Of a stretch of DNA of 64,000 nucleotides, positions 44,338-53,331 are shown piece by piece (position 1 is the first letter of the stretch; the number at the start of each line of letters is the position of its first letter). Made by a program: the position numbers and the translations under genes. The DNA comes from CAVRQM01 sp963822705 (lineage in GTDB: Bacteria; Pseudomonadota; Alphaproteobacteria; Acetobacterales; Acetobacteraceae): positions 1 through 64,000 of the forward strand of contig CAWGIX010000003.1 in the NCBI GenBank assembly GCA_963822705.1, written 5' to 3'. The notes under the pieces were generated by a model that searched no databases, was not told the DNA's origin, and saw nothing but the letters and a program-made list of their open reading frames with translations.

Positions 44338-46509
44338 ATGACCCTCGACCGCTTGAGCGGTTACGCCATCGCCGCCGGGCTTGTCATACGCGGCCTTTTT
44401 CTGCGCCGCCGCCGCCGCACGCTGGCACAGCGCCTGGCGGAGTTTCCCGCCACTGCGCCCACCTCGGCACCGCTCCGCATCACCTGGAGCGACCATGCCG
44501 TTCCGTTCATCGAGGCGCAGAGCGATCCGGACCTCGCGGTCGGCCTTGGCATGGTGCACGCCCATTTGCGGCTGGGCCAGATGGAGCTGATGCGCCGCGT
44601 GGCGCAGGGCCGCGTGGCCGAGATGATGGGTCCGCTCGGCATCGAGCTCGACCGCACCCTGCGACTTCTCGATGTTGGCCGCGCCGTGCCCAGGATCATC
44701 GACGGCCTCGCGGCGGACGTGCGCGCCTGGGCCGAAGGTTTTGTGCGCGGCCTCAACCACGTGCTGGCCACCACTCCGCTGCCGGAGGAAATACGCCTGC
44801 TGGGCATCGGCCGCGACCCCTGGACCCTCACCGACCTGATGACCAGTGCCCGCCTGGCGGGCGCCGATGTCAGTTGGCTCGTCTACGGCCGCCTGCTGCG
44901 TGCGCGGGAAACCCTGCCCCGTGCCACGTGGGAACAACTCTGGCCGCTGCTGCTGCGCAGCGGCATGCCGCCGCTGCCCGCCGCACCCGAGGGGCTGCTG
45001 GTGCGCGCTGGCAGCAATGCGGCCGCGGTGGCGGGATGGCGCAGTGCGACCGGCGGCGCGCTGCTCGCGGCCGATCCGCATCTCTCGGTGGCGCTGCCGA
45101 ACATCTGGGTCATCGCCGGGATGAGCGCCCCCGGGCTGAACGTCGTGGGCCTCATGCCCACCGGCTTTCCGATCGTCGCGATTGGCCGCAACCCCCACAT
45201 CGCCTGGGGCGGCACCAACCTTCATGCCGCCGCCTCGGACTTGTTCGACGTCTCCGGCCTGATGCTGACCCAGCGCAGGCAAACGGTAAGAGTTCGTGGC
45301 CGCCGCGCGCGTGAAATCGTGCTGCGCGAAAGCCCGCTCGGGCCGGTGGTCAGCGACGGGCTGCTGTTTCGACACAACACGCCCGTGGCCCTGCGCTGGG
45401 TGGGACACGAGCCATCCGACGAAATGGGCGCCATGCTCGGCGTCATGCGGGCGCGCAACAGCGATGAGTTCGCCCACGCGCTGCGAAATTTCGGGATTCC
45501 GGGCCAGACCATGGTCCATGCCACCGCGGACGGAGAGGTCGGGCGGATGCTGGCGCTCAAATCGCCGCGCCGCTCCGGGCCGCCGCCCGACTTGGTGCTG
45601 CCACCGTCGGCCGCCGCCGCGTGGGCAGACCTGGCGGGCACGGACGAATTCCCGTCCCAGAAGAATCCGGCGTCCGGCGTCGTCGCCTCCGCAAACGATC
45701 CGCCCCCGCCCAGCGTCGTTCCGCCCGGCTTCTTCTACTCGCCCGCAACCCGCGCGGATCGGATGCGTGAACTGCTTGCCGGCGGGGCCGCCGACGTGGA
45801 CATGGACCGGATGGCCCGGACCCAGACCGACGCGCAAGGCCGTCTCGATATTTTGCGCGCCCTGCTTACCCGCCTGCCCGCGGCACACCCGGGGAGGGAA
45901 ATCTTGCAGGAGTGGGACGGGTGCTACGATGTGGGCTCGCGGGGTGCGGTCCTTTTCGAGGCAACGATGGCCGAGTTGGCCCGCCGTCTCCCCGACCAGC
46001 AGCGCCAGAAGTCGCTTTCGGCGGTCTGGACCGGGCGCGCCTTGATGGCCGACGAAATTCTGTCTTTGGACGACAGAACCCTGCAACCGATGCTGGGGCC
46101 AGCACTCGATGCGGCACTGCGGCTGCTTCGCCGTTACCGAGACTGGGGCGCGCTGCACCGAATGCGCTTGCGCCACTATCTTGGAGCGGTGCCGGTGCTG
46201 GGGCGGCGCTACGATTTCGGCGCCTACCCGTCGCCCGGCGGTAACGATACGCTGAACAAAAACGGCCACGGTCCGGTGCTCGGCCCCCAAGCGGTCAGCT
46301 ACGGTGCCTCCGCCCGGTTCCTGGCGGACATGGCCGACCCGGACGCCAACCGCGTCGTTCTGCTCGGCGGACAGGACGGTTTTGTCGGCAGCGCCAATTT
46401 TCTGGATCAGGTGCCGCTCTGGCGCACGGGGAAATACCTCGACTTGCCATTGCGGCCCGAGACGATCCGGCGGCACTGGCCACACGTCCTGGACCTGCGC
46501 CCTGCTTGA
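44338..46509 (+). CDS. Penicillin acylase family protein (Ntn hydrolase)
   Basis: Predicted amidase that hydrolyses N-acyl bonds (beta-lactam side chains, acyl-homoserine lactones or similar). 723 residues. The precursor would be autoprocessed; the probable nucleophile after cleavage is Ser226 in RAGSNAAAVAGW. AADPHLSVALPNIW and the oxyanion-binding GMSAPGLNVVGLMPTGFPIVAIGRN region follow as in the family (each within residues 243-290). N-terminus has a short hydrophobic segment with Arg cluster, which may be a signal anchor. Upstream of a GH3 gene by 13 bases: a hydrolase and an amide synthetase side by side. Confidence 0.88.
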   Translation: MTLDRLSGYAIAAGLVIRGLFLRRRRRTLAQRLAEFPATAPTSAPLRITWSDHAVPFIEAQSDPDLAVGLGMVHAHLRLGQMELMRRVAQGRVAEMMGPLGIELDRTLRLLDVGRAVPRIIDGLAADVRAWAEGFVRGLNHVLATTPLPEEIRLLGIGRDPWTLTDLMTSARLAGADVSWLVYGRLLRARETLPRATWEQLWPLLLRSGMPPLPAAPEGLLVRAGSNAAAVAGWRSATGGALLAADPHLSVALPNIWVIAGMSAPGLNVVGLMPTGFPIVAIGRNPHIAWGGTNLHAAASDLFDVSGLMLTQRRQTVRVRGRRAREIVLRESPLGPVVSDGLLFRHNTPVALRWVGHEPSDEMGAMLGVMRARNSDEFAHALRNFGIPGQTMVHATADGEVGRMLALKSPRRSGPPPDLVLPPSAAAAWADLAGTDEFPSQKNPASGVVASANDPPPPSVVPPGFFYSPATRADRMRELLAGGAADVDMDRMARTQTDAQGRLDILRALLTRLPAAHPGREILQEWDGCYDVGSRGAVLFEATMAELARRLPDQQRQKSLSAVWTGRALMADEILSLDDRTLQPMLGPALDAALRLLRRYRDWGALHRMRLRHYLGAVPVLGRRYDFGAYPSPGGNDTLNKNGHGPVLGPQAVSYGASARFLADMADPDANRVVLLGGQDGFVGSANFLDQVPLWRTGKYLDLPLRPETIRRHWPHVLDLRPA

Positions 46510-46522
46510 TCCGACGGTCGCG

Positions 46523-48004
46523 TTGCGCGCCTGGGCCGCGCGCCGACGGGCGGTCCTGGCCCGACAGGATCCGGTAGCCGCCCAGCGCCGCACGCTGGCC
46601 CGCTTGCTCCGTCGGGCCAGGGCCACAACCTTCGGGCGCGAGCATGCGTTTGCCGCGATCCGCGGCGTGGAGGATTACCAGCGACGGACCAGGCTGCGCA
46701 GTTTCGAGGCCTTCTGGGACGAGTATTGGCAGCGCGCCTTTCCGCATATCGGCGGCATCACCTGGCCCGGCAAAATCCCGTTTTTTGCCAAAACTTCCGG
46801 CACGGCGGGGGCAGCGACCAAGCACATTCCGGTCAGCCGGGCGATGCTGCGCGCCGACCAGGGGGCCGCGCGGGATGTGCTGGCGTTCCATTTGGCCGCG
46901 TGCCCGCACAGCCGGCTGCTGGCGGGCAAGAGCTTCATGCTGGGCGGCAGCACGGCCCTCGAGGAGCTGGCCCCCGGCATTTTGGCCGGCGATCTCTCGG
47001 GGGTCGCGGCGGCCCGGCTTCCCCGCTGGGCGCGAGCAAAAGTATTTCCGCCGCAAGAACTGGCACTGCTCCCGGACTGGCGCGAGAAAATGCAGCGCAT
47101 CGCGCCGCTGTCCCTGGACCAGAACATCACCAGCATTTCCGGCACGCCGAGCTGGTTGCTGCTGTTCTTCGAAATGGTCTCCGCCCTGTGCAGCGGCGCA
47201 TTGCTGGCCCAGCTGTACCCAGACCTGGAATTGCTGGTGCATGGCGGGGTGGGTTTTGCCCCTTATCGCGAGCGGTTTTCCCACTGGCTGCAAGGAAGCG
47301 CCGCGCGGACCCGCGAGGTCTACGCCGCCAGCGAGGGGTTTTGCGCGTTCGCCGACCGCGGCGACGGCGAGGGCATGCGCCTTGTGCTGGACCGCGGCCT
47401 GTTTTTCGAGTTCGTCCGCCCAGCCGACCTAAAATCCCAAAATCCCGACCGGCGCTGGATCGGAAATGCCGAGCTGGGGGTTGAGTATGCCCTGATCCTA
47501 TCGACCAATGCCGGGCTGTGGTCGTATGTTATAGGCGATACCATTTGCCTGACCGAAAGAAATCCCCCACGCGTGCTGATCACCGGGCGGACCGCTTGGT
47601 CGCTGTCGGTTGCCGGCGAACATCTGGTCGGCGCCGAACTGGATGCCGCGATTGCCGAGGCAGCGGGATCCGTGGGGCGGCGCCCGGTCGAATATTCCGC
47701 CGCACCCGTGCCCCCCGATGCCGCCGACCCCCGTGGAGGTCACTTATTTGCCGTCGAGCTGGATGGGCCGGCCGACCCGCAAACCTTTGCGCGCGTGCTG
47801 GACGCCGCGCTGATACGGCTGAACGAGGACTATGCCGCCCATCGCTCCGCCGGTTTTGGTCTGCGCGACCCGGTCGTGCGACTGCTGGCACCCGGCGCGT
47901 TTGCGCGCTGGATGGAGCGGCGCGGCAAACTGGGGGGCCAAAACAAGGTACCACGAGTAGTCCCGAGCGTCGCCATGCTTGCCGGGCTGCTGGATGAAGC
48001 CTAG
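46523..48004 (+). CDS. GH3 auxin-responsive promoter-family protein (acyl-acid amido synthetase)
   Basis: Adenylate-forming enzyme; plant GH3 proteins join acyl acids to amino acids. About 493 residues; the start is unclear because no ATG exists at the expected position. TTG 46523 is chosen, CTG 46502 is possible. Motifs: PFFAKTSGTAGAATKHIPVS (ATP-binding P-loop-like), FEMVSALCSGALLAQLYPDLELLVHGG (positions about 214-240), YAASEGFCAF and YVIGDTICL. The C-terminal domain includes GEHLVGAELDAAI. It overlaps the glycosyltransferase gene by 11 bases. Bacterial GH3 substrates are poorly known. Confidence 0.87.
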   Translation: MRAWAARRRAVLARQDPVAAQRRTLARLLRRARATTFGREHAFAAIRGVEDYQRRTRLRSFEAFWDEYWQRAFPHIGGITWPGKIPFFAKTSGTAGAATKHIPVSRAMLRADQGAARDVLAFHLAACPHSRLLAGKSFMLGGSTALEELAPGILAGDLSGVAAARLPRWARAKVFPPQELALLPDWREKMQRIAPLSLDQNITSISGTPSWLLLFFEMVSALCSGALLAQLYPDLELLVHGGVGFAPYRERFSHWLQGSAARTREVYAASEGFCAFADRGDGEGMRLVLDRGLFFEFVRPADLKSQNPDRRWIGNAELGVEYALILSTNAGLWSYVIGDTICLTERNPPRVLITGRTAWSLSVAGEHLVGAELDAAIAEAAGSVGRRPVEYSAAPVPPDAADPRGGHLFAVELDGPADPQTFARVLDAALIRLNEDYAAHRSAGFGLRDPVVRLLAPGAFARWMERRGKLGGQNKVPRVVPSVAMLAGLLDEA

Positions 48005-49121
48005 CGCCGCGGGGGTCGGCCCCGAACTGGCCGTGATCGTACCGACGCTGAACGAGGCACAAAACATTGCCGTGCTTCTGCAGCGTCTGGACCGGGCGCT
48101 AGCCGGGATCGCGTGGGAAGTCGTGTTCGTCGATGACGATTCCGCTGACGGCACGGCCGACGTGGTGCGCGCCATCGCTCGCACCGATCCGCGCGTGCGC
48201 TGCTTGCAGCGCATCGGCCGGCGCGGACTTTCGGGCGCCTGCGTGGAAGGGGTGCTGGCGACGGCGGCACCGGTGATCGCGGTCATGGATGCCGACCTGC
48301 AGCACGATGAGAGCTTGTTGCCGCGCATGCTGGCGACCCTGGACGCGGACCAAACGCTCGATCTGGTGGTCGGCAGCCGTTACGCCGACGGCGGCAGCAC
48401 GGGTGGCTGGGAAGCGCGGCGCCAGCAGATCAGCCGAATCGCCACGCGTCTGTCGCGGCTGGTCGTCAAAAGCGACATCGCCGACCCGATGAGCGGGTTT
48501 TTCGTCATCCGCCGCGACGCATTCGACGGCGCCGTGCGCAGCCTCTCCGGCCAGGGATTCAAGATTTTACTCGACATTCTGGCCTCCTCGCCGCGCCCGC
48601 TGCGGCTACGGGAGCTGCCATTCACGTTTCGCGCCCGGCTGCACGGAGAGAGCAAGCTCGATTCGATGGTGGCCTGGGAATACTTTATGCTGATCGCGGA
48701 AAAACTGGTCGGCCGGTGGGTGCCGGTGCGATTCGCCCTGTTTGCCCTGATCGGCGGTTTTGGCGTGGTCGTGAACCTGCTGGTGCTGCGCATCGGACTG
48801 CGCACTGGCCTCGGTTTCGTGCGCGCGGAAATCTTGGCGACTGCGGCCGCGATGCTATCGAATTTTTTCCTCAACAACCGTCTCACCTACCGCGATCGGC
48901 GCCTGCGCGGGGTTCGGGCACTGCGTGGACTGATGGCGTTCTGCGCCGGGTGCAGCGTAGGAGCGGTGGGCAATATCGGCATCGCTGCCGCTATCTATGA
49001 CGACCAGCACCGTTGGTGGCTGGCCGGACTGGCCGGCGCGCTCCTGGGGGGCGTGTGGAACTATGCGGTCTCCAGCACCTATATCTGGGCGATGGCGAGG
49101 CGAGTCAGGGCGGCGGATTGA
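47994..49121 (+). CDS. Glycosyltransferase family 2 (dolichol-phosphate-mannose synthase-like) fused to GtrA domain
   Basis: Polyprenyl-phosphate sugar synthesis or transfer at the inner membrane. 375 residues. The GT2 domain (1-230) has VIVPTLNEAQN, VFVDDDSADGT and the metal-binding MDADLQHD; ADPMSGFFVIRR is typical of DPM1-like enzymes. A GtrA-like domain with four hydrophobic segments fills the C-terminus (FALIGGFGVVVNLLVL ... NFFLNNRLTYR). ATG 47994 lies inside the end of the GH3 gene. Such proteins often support lipid-linked sugar decoration. Confidence 0.9.
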   Translation: MKPSAAGVGPELAVIVPTLNEAQNIAVLLQRLDRALAGIAWEVVFVDDDSADGTADVVRAIARTDPRVRCLQRIGRRGLSGACVEGVLATAAPVIAVMDADLQHDESLLPRMLATLDADQTLDLVVGSRYADGGSTGGWEARRQQISRIATRLSRLVVKSDIADPMSGFFVIRRDAFDGAVRSLSGQGFKILLDILASSPRPLRLRELPFTFRARLHGESKLDSMVAWEYFMLIAEKLVGRWVPVRFALFALIGGFGVVVNLLVLRIGLRTGLGFVRAEILATAAAMLSNFFLNNRLTYRDRRLRGVRALRGLMAFCAGCSVGAVGNIGIAAAIYDDQHRWWLAGLAGALLGGVWNYAVSSTYIWAMARRVRAAD

Positions 49122-49143
49122 TACAAATTATGATACCGGTCAT

Positions 49144-49266
49144 TTGATAGTAGAGGACTACGTCGGCAACGAGGTCTTTGTCCGCCTAGAGAGGGCTGCT
49201 TCGCCACTCCTGGATGTCGTCCGCTCGGTCCTGGCCATGAAGAGTCTCGGGGATACGTATTCTTAG
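49144..49266 (+). CDS. Short ORF in an AT-richer scar (40 residues)
   Basis: TTG 49144 starts a 40-residue frame that ends at TAG 49264. Its sequence (LIVEDYVGNEVFVRLERA, then LLDVVRSVLAMKSLGD) looks protein-like and acidic/hydrophobic in balance. I recognise no family. The next ORF continues in the same frame after the stop, so the two could be pieces of one decayed gene. Confidence 0.3.
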   Translation: MIVEDYVGNEVFVRLERAASPLLDVVRSVLAMKSLGDTYS

Positions 49267-49269
49267 TGG

Positions 49270-49449
49270 ATGGAAGAATCTCTCGGAGTATGGTCCGGAA
49301 AAGGTTTAGTGTTCGACTGGGAAGCTTGGAAATTTCTCGAAATGGCAGTTTTCGACAATCAAACCAGCTCTGATATATTCGAGAACCTAAAAGGGAAGGA
49401 TTCTTGTGGAGAGCGCGGAAAGTGCAGCGCTCCGGGGACGGTACGTTGA
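49270..49449 (+). CDS. Short ORF in an AT-richer scar (59 residues)
   Basis: ATG 49270 opens a 59-residue frame to TGA 49447, in frame with the short ORF just upstream. Codon third positions are much AT-richer than in flanking genes. Sequence includes SLGVWSGKGLVFDWEAWKF and two Cys near the end; unknown family. Probably a remnant of transferred DNA. Confidence 0.3.
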   Translation: MEESLGVWSGKGLVFDWEAWKFLEMAVFDNQTSSDIFENLKGKDSCGERGKCSAPGTVR

Positions 49450-49560
49450 TATCGGAGTTTTGATGTTCTAGGTCCGCATCTTGATTGGGTTGCGCTCACG
49501 CAGCGCCGGTGATCGTTACTGGTTACAGAATTCAAGAATACTAATGCGGCGCGCTGCAAA

Positions 49561-50832
49561 TTAGGACGTTTCTTTGCAAAACTCCGCTGCGGCATCGTTT
49601 CTCATTGCTCCCCAGTCCAATGGGTACCGGCCTAGGATGAACAGCATCAGCAGCATCCCCGGCAGGGCCGCCAGCATCGCCAGCAGGTAAAACGCGGGCC
49701 ACCCCACCGCCTGGGCTAAAAACCCGGACACCCCGCCGACCAGATAGGACGCCAGTGGCGCCACCGAGGTGAGCACGGCGAACTGGGTGGCGGTGTGCGC
49801 CGAGGAACACAACCCCGACAAATAGGCCAGAAACGCCGCGGTGGCGCAGCCCTGGGCGAAACTCTCCATGGCGGTGGTGGCGTACAACAGGCCGGTATCC
49901 CCCGGCGAGACCGCCAGCCAGACATACATCGCCATCGCCGCCATCTGAAAAAATCCAGTGGCGATCAGCCCGCGCGCGACGCCAAACCGCACCACCAGCA
50001 GGCCGCCCGCGGTAATGCCGGCAATGCTGCCGACCAGGCTGTACGGCCCGGCATACGCCACCGCGCGTTGGAGAACCCCAGCGCGTCGTACAGCGAGTTC
50101 AGCATGACCCCGGCCATGCCCTCGCCGAGGTTGAACAGCACCACATAAAGCAGGATCGGCACCGCGCCCGGCGCGGGACAGAAAATCGCCCAGACTGTCG
50201 GCCATGGCGCGGCCGACCCGCGCCACCGCCCGCCCGGGCTCCCCATACGGCAGTTTCACACTCGGCTCAGGGGCGACCAAAGTGCCGAGCATGGCCACCG
50301 CGCACAGCGCCCCCGCCCCCAGCCAGGCCGCGCGCCAGCCAAAAAACGCCGCCAGGAACAATACGCCGCTGCGCGCGGCCAGCATGCCGACGCGATAGCC
50401 CCACACATAGACGGCGTTGGCGATGCCCTGCCGGTCCAGCGGGAAACTTTCTATGCGCCACGCGTCAATGGCGATGTCCTGGGTTGCCGAAAAGAACGCG
50501 ACCGGGGCGGCCACCAGAATCGCCAGCAGCGGCGCGGCAGCGGCATCCGTCAGCGCCAGGGCGGCGATGGACACCACCAGCAGCGGCTGCGCCAGCAGCA
50601 TCCAGCCGCGCCGCCGTCCGAACCGGCGCAACGGGCCCGGCGGCGGAATGTGGTCCAGCACCGGCGCCCACAGGAACTTCAGGGTGTAGGCAAACCCCAG
50701 ATATGCGGTAAGGCCCACAATGCCGGGCGACACGCCGGCCTTGGTCAGAAACTGTCGCAGCGTGAAACCGGACAGCAGCAGCGGCAGCCCGGACTCGAAC
50801 CCCAGCACCAGCATGACGGAGAGACGGCGCAT
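49561..50832 (-). pseudogene. AmpG-like MFS permease, two compensating frameshifts
   Basis: Inner-membrane transporter related to AmpG, which imports anhydro-muropeptides for cell-wall recycling. The start is taken at ATG 50832 (RRLSVMLVLGFESGLPLLLSG, a typical AmpG opening, at residues 2-22); ATG 50928 is possible. Twelve-helix pattern, with FSATQDIAIDAWRIE as a family motif. The frame is lost near 50180 and regained near 50070. In between, the right protein sense (ILLYVVLFNLGEGMAGVMLN) is in another frame. Substrate identity is uncertain. With MltA at 22.4 kb it would fit murein recycling. Confidence 0.8.
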
Positions 50833-50958
50833 CCAGGGCAGCCTGCCATGGGAGCGGAGTCCGGGTGAAAACTTGGACCACACGGGGGTGCAGCCGGGCA
50901 GTGATGGGCCATTGATGCCAATGCGCATAGGCTGCGCCACCGATCGCGAGAGACGGAT

Positions 50959-52066
50959 ATGAAATCTGCCGATACCCGCTACGCCGTCTACTGGGCTCCG
51001 CCGCAACAGCATCCGCTTTGGCGGGCCGGGGCGGCGTGGCTCGGGCGCGACCCGGCCGGCATCGCGCCCGGCGCGCCGCCGGTGCTCGCGGGAATCGCCG
51101 AGCTCACCGCGGAGCCGAGCCGCTACGGCCTTCACGCCACCCTGAAACCGCCGATGCGACTGCATGAGGACGTCTCGCCGGCCGGGCTACGGCAGATTCT
51201 GGCGGAAGTCGCTGCCGGCGTGCCGGCGTTCGACTTGCCACCGCTCGCACTGGACGAGCTGGAGGGTTTTCTGTGCCTGCGCGAGACCCGCGAGAGTACC
51301 GCCTTGCAGTCGCTGGCGGACGCGATGGTGGCGGGCCTGGACCATTTGCGCGCGCCTCCCTCCGAGCGCGAACTGGCGCGCCGCCGCCAGTCCAGCCGGA
51401 CCGCGTCCCAGCAGGCGAATCTGCTGCGGTGGGGCTATCCGCAGGTGTTCGCGCACTGGACGTTTCACATCACGCTGACCCGCCGGCTGCTGCGACACGA
51501 GCGCGCGATCGTCCGCCCCGTCGCCGAGGCATGGTTCGCCAATGCCTTGGAGGAGAAAATCCAGGTTACCGACGTGTGCCTGTTCGAGCAGACTGCTCCC
51601 CGCTTCCCGTTCGTGCTCGTCGACCGCGTGCCCTTGGCGGAGAGCACCGGGGCGGCTCCCCGCCCGAGGCGCGCCGGGCAGCTCGACTATGTGGTCCTGT
51701 ACGTTCCGGACGTGGAGGCTGCGATGGTGTTTTACGAAGCCGCGTTCGGCCTGTCGCGCCGCTTCGTGCACGAGAGCGGTTACGGCGAAATGGAAACCGG
51801 CGCCACGGCGTTGGGTTTTGCATCTGAAACCTTGGCCGAAGGCAACGCCGGCCAATATCGCCCGAATCGCCTGCTGGAGCCTCCGGCGGGGGCGGAGATC
51901 GCCTTTACGGTGCCCGACGTGCCCGCCGCCTATTCCCGCGCGCTGGCAGCCGGGGCCGTTTCAGCAATGCCGCCATCGAAGAAACCGTGGGGCCAGACGG
52001 TGGCGTATCTGCGGAGACTCGAACGGATTTTTGGTCGAGCTATGCACGCTGGTTGAGGAGACTTAA
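50959..52066 (+). CDS. DUF1045 (2H phosphodiesterase-like) protein fused to a VOC/glyoxalase domain
   Basis: Two domains in one frame. Residues 1-228 are DUF1045, known from phosphonate-metabolism clusters; the two H-x-T/L motifs are seen (GLHATLKPP and WTFHITLTRR). After a 20-residue linker, residues 238-365 form a VOC domain (LDYVVLYVPDVEAAMVFYEAAFG, residues about 237-259). One extra A near 52015 moves the frame, so the family end (NGFLVELCTLVEET, TAA 52064) is in another frame than the stop at 52056. No other phn genes lie nearby. The chemistry of the fusion is unknown. Confidence 0.82.
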
Positions 52067-52220
52067 ACGCCTCCAGTCGAGGACGATCTGCCCACTGCGT
52101 CCGGTCTTGGTACGCTGAGACGTTTTCTCGAAAACGTGTATGGCCGGCCAAGGGTTGTACACCAGCCGGTAAGAGACATTCGCGAATGTCACTCCCGTCG
52201 CCAGAGACGGGGTACGAACG

Positions 52221-53129
52221 ATGTTCAAGTCCACACTTCGCCGAACAACCTTGGCCTGCAGTAGCATTCTACTTGCGGGGTTCGCGGTGGTTGCGTGCCA
52301 GCAGACGCCGGGCCGGCTGCCCGGACCTTCGCAGGCGAACCAAGCCATCGGGATCGGAAGCAACCCGGACCAAACGGCGGGCGGTCCGAGTGGTGGTTCC
52401 GCGGGCTCGAATTCGGGTGACAACGGGCAGAACTTCGGCGCCGGATCGAACGGGAATCAGACTGGCCCCGGTGCGGGTCCTGTCGCTACGGGTGGTGGCA
52501 CGGGCCTCTCTGGAGTGGGCTTCGGCTCAGGTGGCGCAAGCGGCAGCGGCTCGGGGGGTGCCGGCGTCGGCTCCGGAGGTAGCGGGACGGACACGAGTGG
52601 CGGACTTGCAGACGGGACTGGCCTCGGCTCAGGGATTGGCGGCATCGGCTCCGGGCTGGGTGTGGCAGCGGGCACGGATGGGGGGCCGGCCGGCGGAACC
52701 GGCATCGCTGCAGGATCCGGATCGATCGGGTCCGCCACTGGCTTGGGTGGCGGCACCGGCGGTGGGACCGGTGTTGGAGGGATCGGCGCCCTTGGGTCCG
52801 GACTAGGCGCAAGTGCCGCCGCCAACAACGGGACTGCCGGCAACAGTGGTGTTGGAGCCGGTGCCGGAACCAGTTCGTCGGGCTCTGGCGTAAGCACGAG
52901 CGCGAGCAACGGCACGACCGGCGGGGTGACCGGCTCGGCCGGTACCGGATCGGGTGCCGGCACGGGCACCGGCTCTAATGGCGCTCTCGGAGGGATCGGG
53001 GTGAGCGCACTGACCGGAGGCGGCACCTCCAGTGCCGGCGCGACCACAGGCAAAAACGAAGGTCTCGGGCTAGGCCTCGGGACCGGGGCGAGCGGTCCTG
53101 GAACCGGCCTCAGTCTTCATACCCACTAA
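52221..53129 (+). CDS. Glycine-rich repetitive lipoprotein
   Basis: 302 residues; the first 26 are a lipoprotein signal peptide (LLAGFAVVAC, Cys26). The rest is low complexity: Gly, Ser, Thr, Ala and Asn only, with recurring G-T-G-x-G and G-S-G motifs, no charged clusters and no known domain. It ends SLHTH. Such sequences occur in surface adhesive or elastic proteins; no function is assigned. The opposite strand is also open over most of the length because of the GGC/GCC bias, but only this frame has a signal peptide. Confidence 0.7.
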   Translation: MFKSTLRRTTLACSSILLAGFAVVACQQTPGRLPGPSQANQAIGIGSNPDQTAGGPSGGSAGSNSGDNGQNFGAGSNGNQTGPGAGPVATGGGTGLSGVGFGSGGASGSGSGGAGVGSGGSGTDTSGGLADGTGLGSGIGGIGSGLGVAAGTDGGPAGGTGIAAGSGSIGSATGLGGGTGGGTGVGGIGALGSGLGASAAANNGTAGNSGVGAGAGTSSSGSGVSTSASNGTTGGVTGSAGTGSGAGTGTGSNGALGGIGVSALTGGGTSSAGATTGKNEGLGLGLGTGASGPGTGLSLHTH

Positions 53130-53145
53130 CAGCTTCGTCCCAGGT

Positions 53146-53168
53146 GGTGCGGGTTTTTGATCCGCACC
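53146..53168 (+). terminator. Stem-loop after the glycine-rich lipoprotein gene
   Basis: A perfect 7-bp stem, GGTGCGG (53146-53152) with CCGCACC (53162-53168), closes a T-rich 9-base loop. It is 16 bases past the stop codon. No T-run follows, so termination would be weak or Rho-dependent. Confidence 0.4.
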
Positions 53169-53331
53169 CTTCGGGGCCACGAAATGCGTGCCGGCTCGCC
53201 GGCTCGATCCGGCGGCAGGGCGCCGTACGGCGTCGTCGACGTGGTCGTCGATCCCGAACCTAGCGCCCGCGTCCTGTTCGTCGTTGAAGTCCGGTAAGAT
53301 TACGGCCGAGCTCGCCCTGCTCGCCGCATCC

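Noticed and set aside
44209..46626. Minus-strand open frame of 805 codons opposite the penicillin-acylase gene
   Set aside because: The acylase is clear on the plus strand; the antisense sequence is Arg/Gly/His-rich without motifs.
52457..53053. Proline-rich minus-strand frame opposite the glycine-rich lipoprotein
   Set aside because: Gly-rich codons (GGC, GGT) read backwards give Pro; only the plus strand has a signal peptide and ribosome-binding site.
53184..53297. 37-codon open frame after the glycine-rich lipoprotein gene, with VVDVVVDPEPSARVLFVVEV
   Set aside because: Protein-like but very short, no convincing ribosome-binding site and no recognisable family.
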